Shown here: piece after piece, positions 9,071 through 17,430 of the stretch | Layout of the letters: each line of letters begins with the position of its first letter | Position numbering within the stretch: the first letter of the stretch is position 1 | NCBI RefSeq assembly: GCF_000159355.1 | Contig: NZ_GG670120.1 | Location: 730,483-769,096 of the forward strand | Reading direction: 5' to 3' | DNA: 38,614 bases | Origin: Lactobacillus johnsonii ATCC 33200 | GTDB lineage: Bacteria; Bacillota; Bacilli; Lactobacillales; Lactobacillaceae | Notes under the pieces: generated by a model | Databases searched by the model: none | The model's input: only the letters and a program-made list of their open reading frames with translations | Told to the model about the DNA's origin: nothing | Program-made: the position numbers and the translations under genes

Positions 9071-12000
9071 TATTTTGAAAACCTTTCATTTAATGAAATA
9101 TCACTACCAAATTTTTGATTATATACATCAGCAGTTGATCCAACTAATGCACCAGTATCCATTACTATTTGTTGCTTTCTATCAAGCTTGCTACTAATAT
9201 TTGCAATTAAACCAAGCAACTGATTATTTGGACTAACACTAAGTTGACTGCGAGTATCTAGAATAAAACCAGCTTCACCAGATAAAGTACTCCGAACTCG
9301 ACCAATCAAATCTTGCGCACTCTTTTGAGCGTCTTCTGTATATTCATCAATACCAGAAGCAATTCCTTTAGCAAGCCATTGACCAACTTCTAATTTCATT
9401 ACTCTAGAAGGTGAATTAATATCTGCTTTTCTTCGTGCTGCTGCAACAGCTTTTTGAACTGCACTTTCAGCGGCTCGTCTAATGGCTCCTGAGCCACTAG
9501 TAATACCTTCTGCAATTCCTTCTGCCAAATATTTACCAGTTGAATACATGTCACTGTGATAAGTTCTAGCACCACTATTTGCCGAACTTCCTAAATCTTT
9601 TCCAGTTGATCTCATGGCACTAGATTTAGACTTAAGACCACTTTGCATAGAACTTCCTAATGTAGTTCCAGCACTTTTAGCTGAAAATTTTTTACTATTT
9701 AAACCACTAACTGCACTTGATCCTAATGAAGCGCCGGCTGAATGAGCGGATTCTTTACCGCTTCTAACTCCAGACGCATAACTATTTGAAACTGATTTAC
9801 CTGCAGACTTAATTGATCCAGTTGATGACTTCGCTCCACTAGCTGCTGCTTTTGGCAATTCTTTAGATGCAGATGATACGGAACCTTTACCCGATTTAAC
9901 ACCAGACGAATATGCTGTAGCAGTTTTTTTACCTTCCGACTTAGCTTTAGCAGTATTAGCCTTTAACCCTTTATCGGCTGCATCAGAAACTTTTTTAGCA
10001 GATTTTTGAACATTAGGAGCTTGAGAACTTAATCCATTAGAGATTTCTTTTGCTCTCTTGGTTCCTTCATCATTAGCGCCTTTTCCTTTTCCGCCACCTT
10101 TACGCTTAGATAAGCCTTCATCAACTTTATCACTAATGTTTTCTCCGGCAGCTTCATAGTTTCCTCGCTTAATAGCATCCAAAAAGCTCCGCTTTCCATC
10201 ACTACCACCTTTAAACATTTTTGCTGGTAATTTACCCAAATCCTTCATAACTTGATTATTCATTAAGTTACCAGCTTTTTCTAAATCTCCAGAAGCTACA
10301 GCATTTAAGAAGTTTTGTGTTCCTTGTTTACCAGCTGTTCCAAAGTATTGAGCCATTACCTGCATACGTTCCCACATTGTAGCTGAATGTTGATTAATTT
10401 CACTCAACATTTCTTCTAAGCCTTGAGTGGTACTAATTTTCATTTTGTTTAAAGCTTGTGTAAAAGTCTTATGAGTTAGTTGACCAGAACGAGCCATTGA
10501 CTCAATGATCTGAGTGTTGTTACTGTCAATCTCTTGCAATTTCTTCTGATCGCTTTGTTTTAAAGCATCTAATTGCATTTGATAGCCATTCTTTTCTGTC
10601 TCAGTTTTAGCATTGGCCAACTTTTGTTCTAGATCTTTTTCTCGTTGAGCATTAGCTTCATGCTCTGAATATAAAGCATTATTTTGTTGCTTTATTGCAG
10701 CAATTTGCCTAGTAGTATCTTCTTTAGTCCATTTTTCATGATTATCAATTTTAAGTCTAAAAGCTCTTAATTCCATATTGGATTGATCAATTAAAGCTTG
10801 TGCAACTGCCTCATTTTGATCTTTAAGAGCTTGCTTTTGCTCATCAGTTAATTTCTGACCATTAGAAGCAACTCCAGATTGCAGCATTTTATTATTGTCA
10901 TTCATAATTTGCTGCATTTGACCAGCGCCCTTAGATTGGTCGCTTAGCATTTCATTAATAGCAGCAGCTCGTAACTTCCGCTGATTTTCTCCGCTTTCTT
11001 TTGTTGCTTGCTCCATTAAGGCACTGGATTTCTTTTGAATCTCTTGCTGTTTAGAACTCCATGATTTTAATAAAGTTTCGCTGGTTGAAACATATCCTTT
11101 CATTCCATCATCTGAACCAAAAGCAGATTTCATTGACTCGCCAACTTGTTCAAAACTTTCTTTATTGGCCTTATTATCATATTGCATAGATTTAGAGGCT
11201 TCAGACCACGCCTTTTGAAAATCTTTTGCTTTTTCTGCATCATCATCTGTTGATTTACCAACTTGCTTTAAAGCATTAACGGTTTTAGCAGTGGCACTAT
11301 TATTAGCTAAGTTCTGCCATTGCTTACCAATATCAGAAATTCCATCTTTAATAGCACCTACTGATCCTTTAGCACTTTCAGCGGCGCCCTTAAAGTCGCC
11401 TTTAAAGAACTTTCCGATAGCCTCTCCACCTTTTGCAATAGCGGTAATTAAAGCTTTAATTGCAATAACAATTGTGGAGATACCTGTGATTACAGTTCTA
11501 ATAGTATCAATCGCACCAGCGACTACCAACATGACTGCTGATAGTGCAGCCATTAAAGCACCACCAATAATTACTGCAATTCCTTGCAAAACTGGTTTCA
11601 GGGCTTCTAATACTACTTTTAAGGCATTGATTATCGGACTAACTGTACTTTGCATACTAGAAAAGCTTTGACTAACACCAGAAACAAAACTAGAAACAAC
11701 TCCACGAATATTCATAAAGTTGTTTTTCCACATTACAGTAAAAGCCACAACTGCAGCAGTTATTGCAGCAAGTACGATTCCAACTGGGCCTAGTGCTACA
11801 GTAAGCGAAGCGCCAAATGTTCGTGCAACACCCAAAACTCTGCCTAATCCGCTAGTAATTGCAGCAATAGGATTTTGAAAAACGGAAAGCAACATAGGCC
11901 CAATTGATCTTAGAGAAGAAAATGAAACTTTAATTCTAGTTCCCATTGTTTTAAAAATGGAAACTATCCTAGAGACAACGGTTCTAGCAGCCATTTGCAT

Positions 12001-13704
12001 TGAACTTCCTGCACTTAGAAAACTAGGTCCTATATTTCTAACTTGTGCGGTCGATTTTTCGACATTCGGACCTAATTTATTGAATTCTTCTTTGACAAGA
12101 TTTAAACGATTTCTCAAAGGATTTAATGAATTACTTAAAGCATTTATTCCGCTAATAGATTCAGTAGATCTAGTACTACTTTCTTCAATCTTAGTTAAAA
12201 GATTTGAAAGCTCCCTAGCAGTTGTCTGATCTTGCTTTCCCAATAAAGAAATAGCATTTCTTGCCTTATTTATTGCAGTAGTTGATGCATTACTTTTAGT
12301 TCCTAATTTATCAATAATTGCAACTGCCTCGCTAATAGCATTCTTTGCCGTTTCACCAGCTGGCCCCATTGTCTTGATATTATTAGACACCGCAAGTATA
12401 CGAGCGCCAAAAGTTTGAAATTGAGTACCAATCCCAAAGAATTGAGTTAAACGAGCTGTAGCAGTACTGATTCCACCAGCTAAACCTAAGAAAGGTTGAG
12501 CAATAGTATTAGAAATATTTATTGCAGTTTTAAATGCTAAAAATGCAGTAGTTGCACGTAATACTATTGGAATTAAAGCGGCTACTTTAGTACTATTTTG
12601 CTGAATAAAGTTAGCTAATCCTACTAGAGCCTGTGTTATCTGCTGAACTATTGCTCGAAATGTATTTAAAGCCGTGGCTTTATCGTTTTGCGCATACAGT
12701 AAGCCATAGGATTGAACCACACTCTCAATTGCTGATTTCCATGCTGGAAAAATCTGCATAATAGCATCACGTAAAATATTAAAAATATTTCTAATTGTGG
12801 CTACTGATCCTTTAATTTGATTGCCTAATGCATCAAGATTTTCTTTAATTTTTGAAGAACTCTTGTTAATCCAACCTGCAAGATCTACACCAGTTGCCTT
12901 TTTTATCGTATTATCAATATCTTCAATGATATCCGCTAATCCGGCCTTGACACGGTTCTTCATATTGGCTACTGCTGTACCAATACCCGCAGTAGCATTC
13001 AATGCTGCTTCATGAAATCCTTTCGCACCCTGATCTAATTCAATAAAACGATCATTCAATTGCTTCATTGAAATTTGACCAGATTGAACTTTTTGATATA
13101 AGTCCTGCATTGAACCAGATGCAATACCAAATGATTTAGCAACCGTTTGTAATGCATAAGGCATAGTTTCTTCCAATGAACGCCAGGACATCATATCTAC
13201 TTTTCCAGTAGAAAGCATTTGAGTATATTGGATTAAACCACGACTTGCGTCTTCAGCACTAGCCCCTGATGCAATAAAAGCATCATTCAACGCTAAAGTG
13301 GATTTAGCAGCTTTATTTACGTTATTTCCGACAGCCGGATAAAGTTTTTCAGTAGTAGAGGCAACTGTGTCTAATGCCGTCGGCAAGCCATCAACACCTT
13401 TTTTCAGCATGTTAATTGCTGAGGTACTCTCTTTAATTGGTGACCCCATTATTTTCATAATTCTTGGAAAATTTTGTAGGGTATCAAACCGTGAAATCGC
13501 CCCATCTAAGGAGCTAGTCATTTCTCCTATTCCCTTAGAAATTAAAGAGAATACCGCTGTACCTTTGGCCATCTCACCTAGACTCGCCGTAACTTGGTTT
13601 GTATCTTCAGACATTCCTCGGATACGTGATCTCATTTGAGCAATAGCACTAGATATATTATCCCTAGCACTAAACGTTGCAGTAACACCATAACTATCAG
13701 ACAT
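9070..13704 (-). CDS. Tail tape measure protein
   Basis: A 1544-aa protein that sets tail length and is ejected ahead of the DNA. The N-terminal 60-240 region has the tape-measure signature, including the ASAEDASRGLIQYTQMLSTG and MSWRSLEETMPYALQ stretches. Hydrophobic segments lie near residues 635-660 and 710-765. The middle is coiled coil. Residues about 1259-1395 hold degenerate 20-22-residue repeats (SGxKSGxxSxxSAGxxLGSSA). A conserved INSPSRVM motif and a short C-terminal domain follow. By the usual 0.15 nm per residue, the tail would be about 230 nm. Strong AGGAGG ribosome-binding site. Overlaps the chaperone gene by 1 nt. Confidence 0.95.
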   Translation of the reverse strand: MSDSYGVTATFSARDNISSAIAQMRSRIRGMSEDTNQVTASLGEMAKGTAVFSLISKGIGEMTSSLDGAISRFDTLQNFPRIMKIMGSPIKESTSAINMLKKGVDGLPTALDTVASTTEKLYPAVGNNVNKAAKSTLALNDAFIASGASAEDASRGLIQYTQMLSTGKVDMMSWRSLEETMPYALQTVAKSFGIASGSMQDLYQKVQSGQISMKQLNDRFIELDQGAKGFHEAALNATAGIGTAVANMKNRVKAGLADIIEDIDNTIKKATGVDLAGWINKSSSKIKENLDALGNQIKGSVATIRNIFNILRDAIMQIFPAWKSAIESVVQSYGLLYAQNDKATALNTFRAIVQQITQALVGLANFIQQNSTKVAALIPIVLRATTAFLAFKTAINISNTIAQPFLGLAGGISTATARLTQFFGIGTQFQTFGARILAVSNNIKTMGPAGETAKNAISEAVAIIDKLGTKSNASTTAINKARNAISLLGKQDQTTARELSNLLTKIEESSTRSTESISGINALSNSLNPLRNRLNLVKEEFNKLGPNVEKSTAQVRNIGPSFLSAGSSMQMAARTVVSRIVSIFKTMGTRIKVSFSSLRSIGPMLLSVFQNPIAAITSGLGRVLGVARTFGASLTVALGPVGIVLAAITAAVVAFTVMWKNNFMNIRGVVSSFVSGVSQSFSSMQSTVSPIINALKVVLEALKPVLQGIAVIIGGALMAALSAVMLVVAGAIDTIRTVITGISTIVIAIKALITAIAKGGEAIGKFFKGDFKGAAESAKGSVGAIKDGISDIGKQWQNLANNSATAKTVNALKQVGKSTDDDAEKAKDFQKAWSEASKSMQYDNKANKESFEQVGESMKSAFGSDDGMKGYVSTSETLLKSWSSKQQEIQKKSSALMEQATKESGENQRKLRAAAINEMLSDQSKGAGQMQQIMNDNNKMLQSGVASNGQKLTDEQKQALKDQNEAVAQALIDQSNMELRAFRLKIDNHEKWTKEDTTRQIAAIKQQNNALYSEHEANAQREKDLEQKLANAKTETEKNGYQMQLDALKQSDQKKLQEIDSNNTQIIESMARSGQLTHKTFTQALNKMKISTTQGLEEMLSEINQHSATMWERMQVMAQYFGTAGKQGTQNFLNAVASGDLEKAGNLMNNQVMKDLGKLPAKMFKGGSDGKRSFLDAIKRGNYEAAGENISDKVDEGLSKRKGGGKGKGANDEGTKRAKEISNGLSSQAPNVQKSAKKVSDAADKGLKANTAKAKSEGKKTATAYSSGVKSGKGSVSSASKELPKAAASGAKSSTGSIKSAGKSVSNSYASGVRSGKESAHSAGASLGSSAVSGLNSKKFSAKSAGTTLGSSMQSGLKSKSSAMRSTGKDLGSSANSGARTYHSDMYSTGKYLAEGIAEGITSGSGAIRRAAESAVQKAVAAARRKADINSPSRVMKLEVGQWLAKGIASGIDEYTEDAQKSAQDLIGRVRSTLSGEAGFILDTRSQLSVSPNNQLLGLIANISSKLDRKQQIVMDTGALVGSTADVYNQKFGSDISLNERFSK
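9504..9930 (-). repeat. Degenerate in-frame repeats in the tape measure gene
   Basis: About 430 nt encode six or seven degenerate copies of a Ser/Gly/Lys/Ala-rich unit of 20-22 residues (residues about 1259-1395). Gain or loss of units by recombination would change tail length. Confidence 0.6.
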
Positions 13705-14045
13705 CAGTTACCTCCTTTCCGTTTTGCTATTTGTTTCTTAGCTAATTGGCGTGCTCTTTCTGCTCTTTGTTGCAATTGAAGATATTTATTAACCTTCTTT
13801 TGAGACTTACCACTAATTGCCGATTTTTGCCGCTCTAAATCAATTCCAATTTCTTTTAATGATCTATATTTGTAATATCCATCTTTATCAGTAATAGTTG
13901 TTAGTTGCTGAATAAATGGAATCTGATAAAAAAGACTCTCCGCTTCAATATATGCATAGCGGTGAGCCTTTAGTCTTTGTTTCCATTCAGTCAGAGTCAT
14001 ATTTCCTATTTCTTCACGAGTAAAAGTAGGATAATACTGCATCAT
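13704..14045 (-). CDS. Tail assembly chaperone, T part (gpT-like), expressed by frameshift
   Basis: A 113-aa reading frame with the ITFDEII...MTLTEWKQRLKAHRYAY layout of the T half of gpG/gpT chaperones, then a basic C terminus. The ATG at 14045 has no ribosome-binding site. The reading frame continues upstream without a stop well into the G gene, in the -1 frame. This matches the known design, in which T is made only as a G-T fusion that loads the tape measure with tail-tube protein. I judge the internal ATG unlikely to be used alone. Confidence 0.8.
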   Translation of the reverse strand: MMQYYPTFTREEIGNMTLTEWKQRLKAHRYAYIEAESLFYQIPFIQQLTTITDKDGYYKYRSLKEIGIDLERQKSAISGKSQKKVNKYLQLQQRAERARQLAKKQIAKRKGGN

Positions 14046-14068
14046 TGTAATGATGATTTCATCAAAAG

Positions 14069-14449
14069 TTATTCTTGATTTGCTAGTTTCTCCATTGGAT
14101 TTTTGATCTTGTCGAATGCTTCTGTAATCAATGGATTGATAGTCTTCATCATCCGTTTGGTAAGTGGTTCTGTCTTGAAAAAATCGATTAATACTTTATA
14201 TAGATCTCCACTATTCTTATCACGAATAACTGCTTTTTCGATTTCTTTTTCTTTGATGTTGTAGCGTTTTAATAGCTTAGTCAAAACATCAATTAAAGTA
14301 AAAGCATCTCCCAGATTTAGACCAGCCACAATATTACTTAAAATTTCAGAATTTTCACCAATTTTATTGGGTACAAAACCAAAATCACGTAAGTTGTTTA
14401 AAGTTAGTTCCAAATTGTAGGTCTTACCGTTTAAATTGATCTTTTTCAT
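14069..14449 (-). CDS. Tail assembly chaperone, G part (TAC_12-like)
   Basis: A 126-aa protein starting with KINLNGKTYNLELTLNNLRDF, the typical opening of Gram-positive phage tail-chaperone G proteins, followed by an all-helical body. It lies between major tail protein and tape measure. G protein coats the tape measure during tail assembly, and a minority of ribosomes shift to make G-T. No strong ribosome-binding site precedes the ATG, but it overlaps (TAATG) the stop of the +1 frame that extends the major tail gene, so translation may be coupled. Confidence 0.85.
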   Translation of the reverse strand: MKKINLNGKTYNLELTLNNLRDFGFVPNKIGENSEILSNIVAGLNLGDAFTLIDVLTKLLKRYNIKEKEIEKAVIRDKNSGDLYKVLIDFFKTEPLTKRMMKTINPLITEAFDKIKNPMEKLANQE

Positions 14450-14530
14450 TAATGCGTCTCACTTTCATTATTAGTATTAGAGCTAATTACGTTTGTCACA
14501 GTTGAATTAGTTGTTACTCGCAGGTCTATT
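14449..14530 (-). other. +1-frame extension of the major tail protein gene
   Basis: Beyond the major tail stop (14509-14507), the +1 frame stays open for about 22 more codons (a Ser/Thr/Asn/Glu-rich sequence ending ESETH). It stops in a TAATG overlap with the chaperone start. Upstream, the +1 frame is open back to about the codons for DEYSQ near the C terminus. A +1 shift anywhere in that window, for example at the Pro CCT codon or at the stop, would give a longer minor tail form. Listeria phage PSA is a precedent. Here it is a prediction. Confidence 0.45.
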
Positions 14531-15076
14531 TGTATCTTCAGGATAGATTTGACTGTATTCATCTAATCCTTTTTCTTCTTTTGCTGCAGCCGTAGTATCA
14601 CGGAAGAAATTATTAGCTGTAGCTACATCTTCATCACTAACAGTTGCATAACCACTGACTAACTTACCATCAACGTTCAATGTAGTTTTAATTGTTTCGT
14701 TGTCTCCCACCTTATCAGGGGTTTCCCAACTTGAGAGATATCCAGAACCATATTGAGCTAAATATTTACCTTTACTATCGGGTGATGGTTTATCAAAGTT
14801 GATTTCCCAGCAATCTACTAATTCACTATGCTTTGCAGCATAATGTAATAAACGATAAGTTGGAGAATCAGAAGCTAGGGCTTCAATATCAATAGTTGTA
14901 GTAATTTCGCCAGGATTATTAACTGTACCATCTTTAGTTTCAGTAGTAGCCACTTTCCCAGCTTCCTTAATAGTATGTGTAGTTTCTAATGCCAAACGAG
15001 TAGCATTTTTCTTATCTCTATCTTTGGCCAATTTAAACATTAGGACTTTACGAGTCCCACTTAATGCTTTTTGCAT
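14507..15076 (-). CDS. Major tail protein (TP901-1 family)
   Basis: A 189-aa tail-tube subunit. The opening (ALSGTRKVLMFKLAKD), the central TKDGTVNNPGEITTTIDIEALAS and the WEINFDKP strand follow the TP901-1 major tail protein pattern. It polymerises as hexamer rings around the tape measure. Good ribosome-binding site (GAAAGGA). It sits between the connector genes and the tail chaperones, as expected. The C-terminal tail is Asn/Pro-rich and the stop is followed by an open +1 frame (separate entry). Confidence 0.9.
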   Translation of the reverse strand: MQKALSGTRKVLMFKLAKDRDKKNATRLALETTHTIKEAGKVATTETKDGTVNNPGEITTTIDIEALASDSPTYRLLHYAAKHSELVDCWEINFDKPSPDSKGKYLAQYGSGYLSSWETPDKVGDNETIKTTLNVDGKLVSGYATVSDEDVATANNFFRDTTAAAKEEKGLDEYSQIYPEDTNRPASNN

Positions 15077-15089
15077 TTCATTTTCCTTT

Positions 15090-15467
15090 CTATCTCAAAT
15101 TAAAATCTAAAATTAATCGTCCATGCTGTAATTGAATATTATTTGCAGTCTCACCTAGAATATTTGATGAACTACCAGCTAAAGCAAATGAATAATGTTC
15201 AGTGGTAAAGAATTTAGGTATTAATCGCTGAATTTGTTCCATAATCGTAGCTACTTCAGAGCGATAATTATATTCAGCAAAAAAATGAACAGTTAAATTA
15301 CTAGTCCCAGTGACAAAATCCTTAGCATAGATATCATTATTAATTTGATCTCCGACCATAATAAAAGGATATCCTTGGCTCTCGTCTGGTAAATAATCGA
15401 AAGTGGGATACCCTGTCTTTTTGCAATATTCAATTACAGTTTCAAACAATTCTTCATATGGATTCAT
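15090..15467 (-). CDS. Probable tail terminator / tail completion protein
   Basis: A 125-aa protein starting NPYEELFETVIEYCKKTGYPTFDYLP, with alternating helix and strand and a VHFFAEYN motif. Its size and fold pattern fit tail terminator proteins, which cap the tail tube and join it to the head. Its place directly before the major tail gene supports this. There is no clear ribosome-binding site; it overlaps the preceding gene by 4 nt, so coupling is likely. The assignment rests on position and pattern. Confidence 0.7.
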   Translation of the reverse strand: MNPYEELFETVIEYCKKTGYPTFDYLPDESQGYPFIMVGDQINNDIYAKDFVTGTSNLTVHFFAEYNYRSEVATIMEQIQRLIPKFFTTEHYSFALAGSSSNILGETANNIQLQHGRLILDFNLR

Positions 15468-15814
15468 CTTGTTAAATCTCTTAAATCATCAATAAATTTC
15501 ATCCGTTCTGACATAAATGGCACACCAACATATTTTCTAGCATCCATAAATCGGGTACCAAATTCAACATAAGCAGCATAATTTACTAATCCACCACCAT
15601 AAGTAACAGAACCAGTAAATCCATCTCTGCTAATTTGAATCTGTGCAGATTGCTTTAAATGCCCCGTATCAACTGGAACAGCTTGTTGAGTAGCAGTCAT
15701 TAAATTGGCTGTATGTTTCTTTACAACCTTTTTAACAGTATTCATATTTTGCTGATTAGCCAATGCTTCATCTAAAGCATCTAATCCATCCCATGAAATA
15801 CTATAATCTGCCAT
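15464..15814 (-). CDS. HK97 gp10-like head-tail joining protein
   Basis: About 116 aa. The VPVDTGHLKQSAQI and GGGLVNYAAYVEFGTRFM motifs are diagnostic of the HK97 gp10 family (neck/tail completion). The ATG at 15814 is preferred, with GGAG 9 nt upstream. A more upstream in-frame TTG has no ribosome-binding site. It overlaps its neighbours by 14 and 4 nt, within a tight connector block. Confidence 0.85.
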   Translation of the reverse strand: MADYSISWDGLDALDEALANQQNMNTVKKVVKKHTANLMTATQQAVPVDTGHLKQSAQIQISRDGFTGSVTYGGGLVNYAAYVEFGTRFMDARKYVGVPFMSERMKFIDDLRDLTR

Positions 15815-16079
15815 GATACTCAACTCCGATCAATGTGGTTATTCTATCCGTTGTTCGTGCACTAGTTACCTCTAAGTTGCAAGGTAAAGAATTAGATTTA
15901 ATGTAACCATTTCGAAAGTCCACTGGAATAGGCAATCTAACTACATAAGGTCTTTGCTTAGCATCACCAAAAATATTAATGGTTTGATCTAATCCCATCT
16001 GAGTGATGTTAGCTGGATAAGAACTAACTTTATTAGTTTGATGTTTTTCAATTAGCTCTACCATTTTGTCGTATCTCAT
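15801..16079 (-). CDS. Head closure / head-tail adaptor-like small protein
   Basis: A 92-aa beta-rich protein between the head-tail connector and the gp10-like gene. This slot is held by the head-closure (stopper) protein in related siphoviruses. It overlaps the upstream connector by 32 nt and the downstream gene by 14 nt. The sequence alone gives no decisive motif, so the role comes from synteny. Confidence 0.6.
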   Translation of the reverse strand: MRYDKMVELIEKHQTNKVSSYPANITQMGLDQTINIFGDAKQRPYVVRLPIPVDFRNGYIKSNSLPCNLEVTSARTTDRITTLIGVEYHGRL

Positions 16080-16422
16080 ATGGATTCACCCACATTCCTT
16101 TATTCATGCCCGTATGGTCTTTACGCCACTGATTTATTTCATCTTCCCACTCATCAAAATCAGAGGAAGCAAAAGTTATAGACTCTCCATCTTGTGAGTA
16201 GCTGGCCATACCTTCATTTTTAAAACGATTAAATTTCTTAACAGCTGCTCCACGAACTATAGCCAGCATTTCGGTTGGGATTACGCCAGTAATGGATAAC
16301 CTTAATTTTAAAAAGTCAGTAGCATCTTCAAGATACAGCTTTAGAAGATCATCATGTTTAGTATCAGTCAATTGAAGAGCTGTTTTAAGTTTTTTGAGCT
16401 GATCATCTAATACATCATTCAT
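16048..16422 (-). CDS. Head-tail connector (gp6/gp15-like adaptor)
   Basis: A 124-aa mostly helical protein directly after the capsid gene. It has the layout of the Phage_connect_1/gp6-like family: DDQLKKLKTALQL helix, LLKLYLEDATDFLKLRL helix, and the IVRGAAVKKFNRFKNEG helix. It would bind under the portal as the first neck ring. The ATG lies 1 nt after the stop of the capsid's -1-frame extension, suggesting that shifted ribosomes feed translation of this gene. Confidence 0.8.
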   Translation of the reverse strand: MNDVLDDQLKKLKTALQLTDTKHDDLLKLYLEDATDFLKLRLSITGVIPTEMLAIVRGAAVKKFNRFKNEGMASYSQDGESITFASSDFDEWEDEINQWRKDHTGMNKGMWVNPYEIRQNGRAN

Positions 16423-16423
16423 T

Positions 16424-16492
16424 TTAATCTTCTTTCTTATCTTCCCCGCCTGGAGTAGGTTGCTTATTACCTTGCGGGGTTATGCTTTTTTT
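16424..16492 (-). other. Programmed -1 frameshift site and capsid C-terminal extension
   Basis: On the minus strand the capsid gene ends GTA AAA AAA GCA TAA. Seven As give the canonical A_AAA_AAA slippery heptamer (16492-16486). About 6 nt later is a stem, CCCCGC (16479-16474) with GCGGGG (16450-16445), with an AGGT/ACCT pairing inside. Slipping by -1 avoids the stop and adds 20 residues rich in Pro, Gly, Lys and Asp, ending at a TAA at 16426-16424. The longer form would be 330 aa instead of 311. Confidence 0.8.
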
Positions 16493-17415
16493 ACTGATAC
16501 AAAAATACCATCACGTTTATGCTTCTTAATAAATAAATCATGGTATAAACGGTTTTGATATAAATATCCATCGCCGTCAGTATGTTGACCTGGAGCAAAT
16601 AAAAATACCGCATTTTCTTTTACGATTGAAATAACTGCTGGTTTTGCAACTACTAAGAAGTTAATTGCCTTAGCATCTTCAGTCGGCTTAGCACCATCAG
16701 TAAAATCGTACTTAGTCATGAATCTGTTAGATTCATACACTTCAATCAATTGCACACCATCCATAGAAGTAATACGTGATTCAAGTGCAGTAGTTCCCAC
16801 ATTTTGATTAGTGATATTTCGAGTAAATTCTTTTGAGCGCTCTAATGCATCCATCACTTCACTAGACACATACCCCACTAAATTTTGAGTGCCATACTTA
16901 CGTACTTTTCCAATACCTGTTTTTAATTGTGAGTAAGCATTTGTTGCATCTAAAGTTTCCTCAGTCTTATGAGTCTTAGCTAACAAAGCACCTTCAGTAT
17001 CATTACCATCAAGATTATCAAATGAAGTAGCGATTTTTGAAAAACGATAAGAATCTAATTCCGGTTGAACGTGTTCAGTGATAAATACATTAGAAATGTT
17101 AGCCATTGCTAATTCATTATCTGTTTCATCCACATCTTGTCGATCAAGATAGAATTCAACATCTCGGTCTTGTCCCATCGTATAAATAGTCTTTTCATCT
17201 GAAACTGTACCTGAATTAAAGCCTTTTCCACGGGTATGATCTTTTAAACCACTAGTACTAATAGTCTTTAATGTAAAAGAACGTCCTCCATTGACCAAAT
17301 CAACCTCTGGCGTTCCTAAAGCCGCAGTAAATAAACCTGCAGTAATCTTTTGATCTAATAAATTTCCATCTTTTGTTACATAGTTGAAACCTCTAGTTTC
17401 TGCATCTGTTGGCAT
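16480..17415 (-). CDS. Major capsid protein (HK97 fold)
   Basis: A 311-aa protein directly after the scaffold gene. Features seen in this capsid family are the N-terminal region with DGGRSFTLK-type strand (here NGGRSFTLK), the GLKDHTRGKGFNSGTVSDE loop, the VEFYLDRQDVDETD region (spine helix and P-domain) and a long C-terminal A-domain. It assembles the icosahedral head. AAAGGAA precedes the ATG. The 3' end carries a strong -1 frameshift signal, so two forms are expected. Confidence 0.9.
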   Translation of the reverse strand: MPTDAETRGFNYVTKDGNLLDQKITAGLFTAALGTPEVDLVNGGRSFTLKTISTSGLKDHTRGKGFNSGTVSDEKTIYTMGQDRDVEFYLDRQDVDETDNELAMANISNVFITEHVQPELDSYRFSKIATSFDNLDGNDTEGALLAKTHKTEETLDATNAYSQLKTGIGKVRKYGTQNLVGYVSSEVMDALERSKEFTRNITNQNVGTTALESRITSMDGVQLIEVYESNRFMTKYDFTDGAKPTEDAKAINFLVVAKPAVISIVKENAVFLFAPGQHTDGDGYLYQNRLYHDLFIKKHKRDGIFVSVKKA

Positions 17416-17430
17416 ATTCTAAATTCCTTT

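Larger units (their letters stand above)
13704..14449 (-). other. Predicted -1 frameshift fusion G-T of the tail chaperone
   Basis: The -1 frame is open from just before a T_TTT_TTC heptamer (minus strand, 14183-14177; codons GAT TTT TTC of residues 89-91) to the T stop. The last -1-frame stop upstream is a TAA six codons before the heptamer. A second, less canonical slip point is the C_AAA_AAT at 14107-14101 near the G stop. Programmed -1 shifting between these two genes is established in many tailed phages. Which site is used here is inferred. Confidence 0.7.

Noticed and set aside
11291-11671. 126-codon plus-strand frame opposite the tape measure gene
   Set aside because: A hydrophobic shadow of the Ala/Val-rich tape-measure segment; no ribosome-binding site and wrong strand for the operon. 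Similar antisense frames elsewhere in the structural genes were rejected for the same reason.
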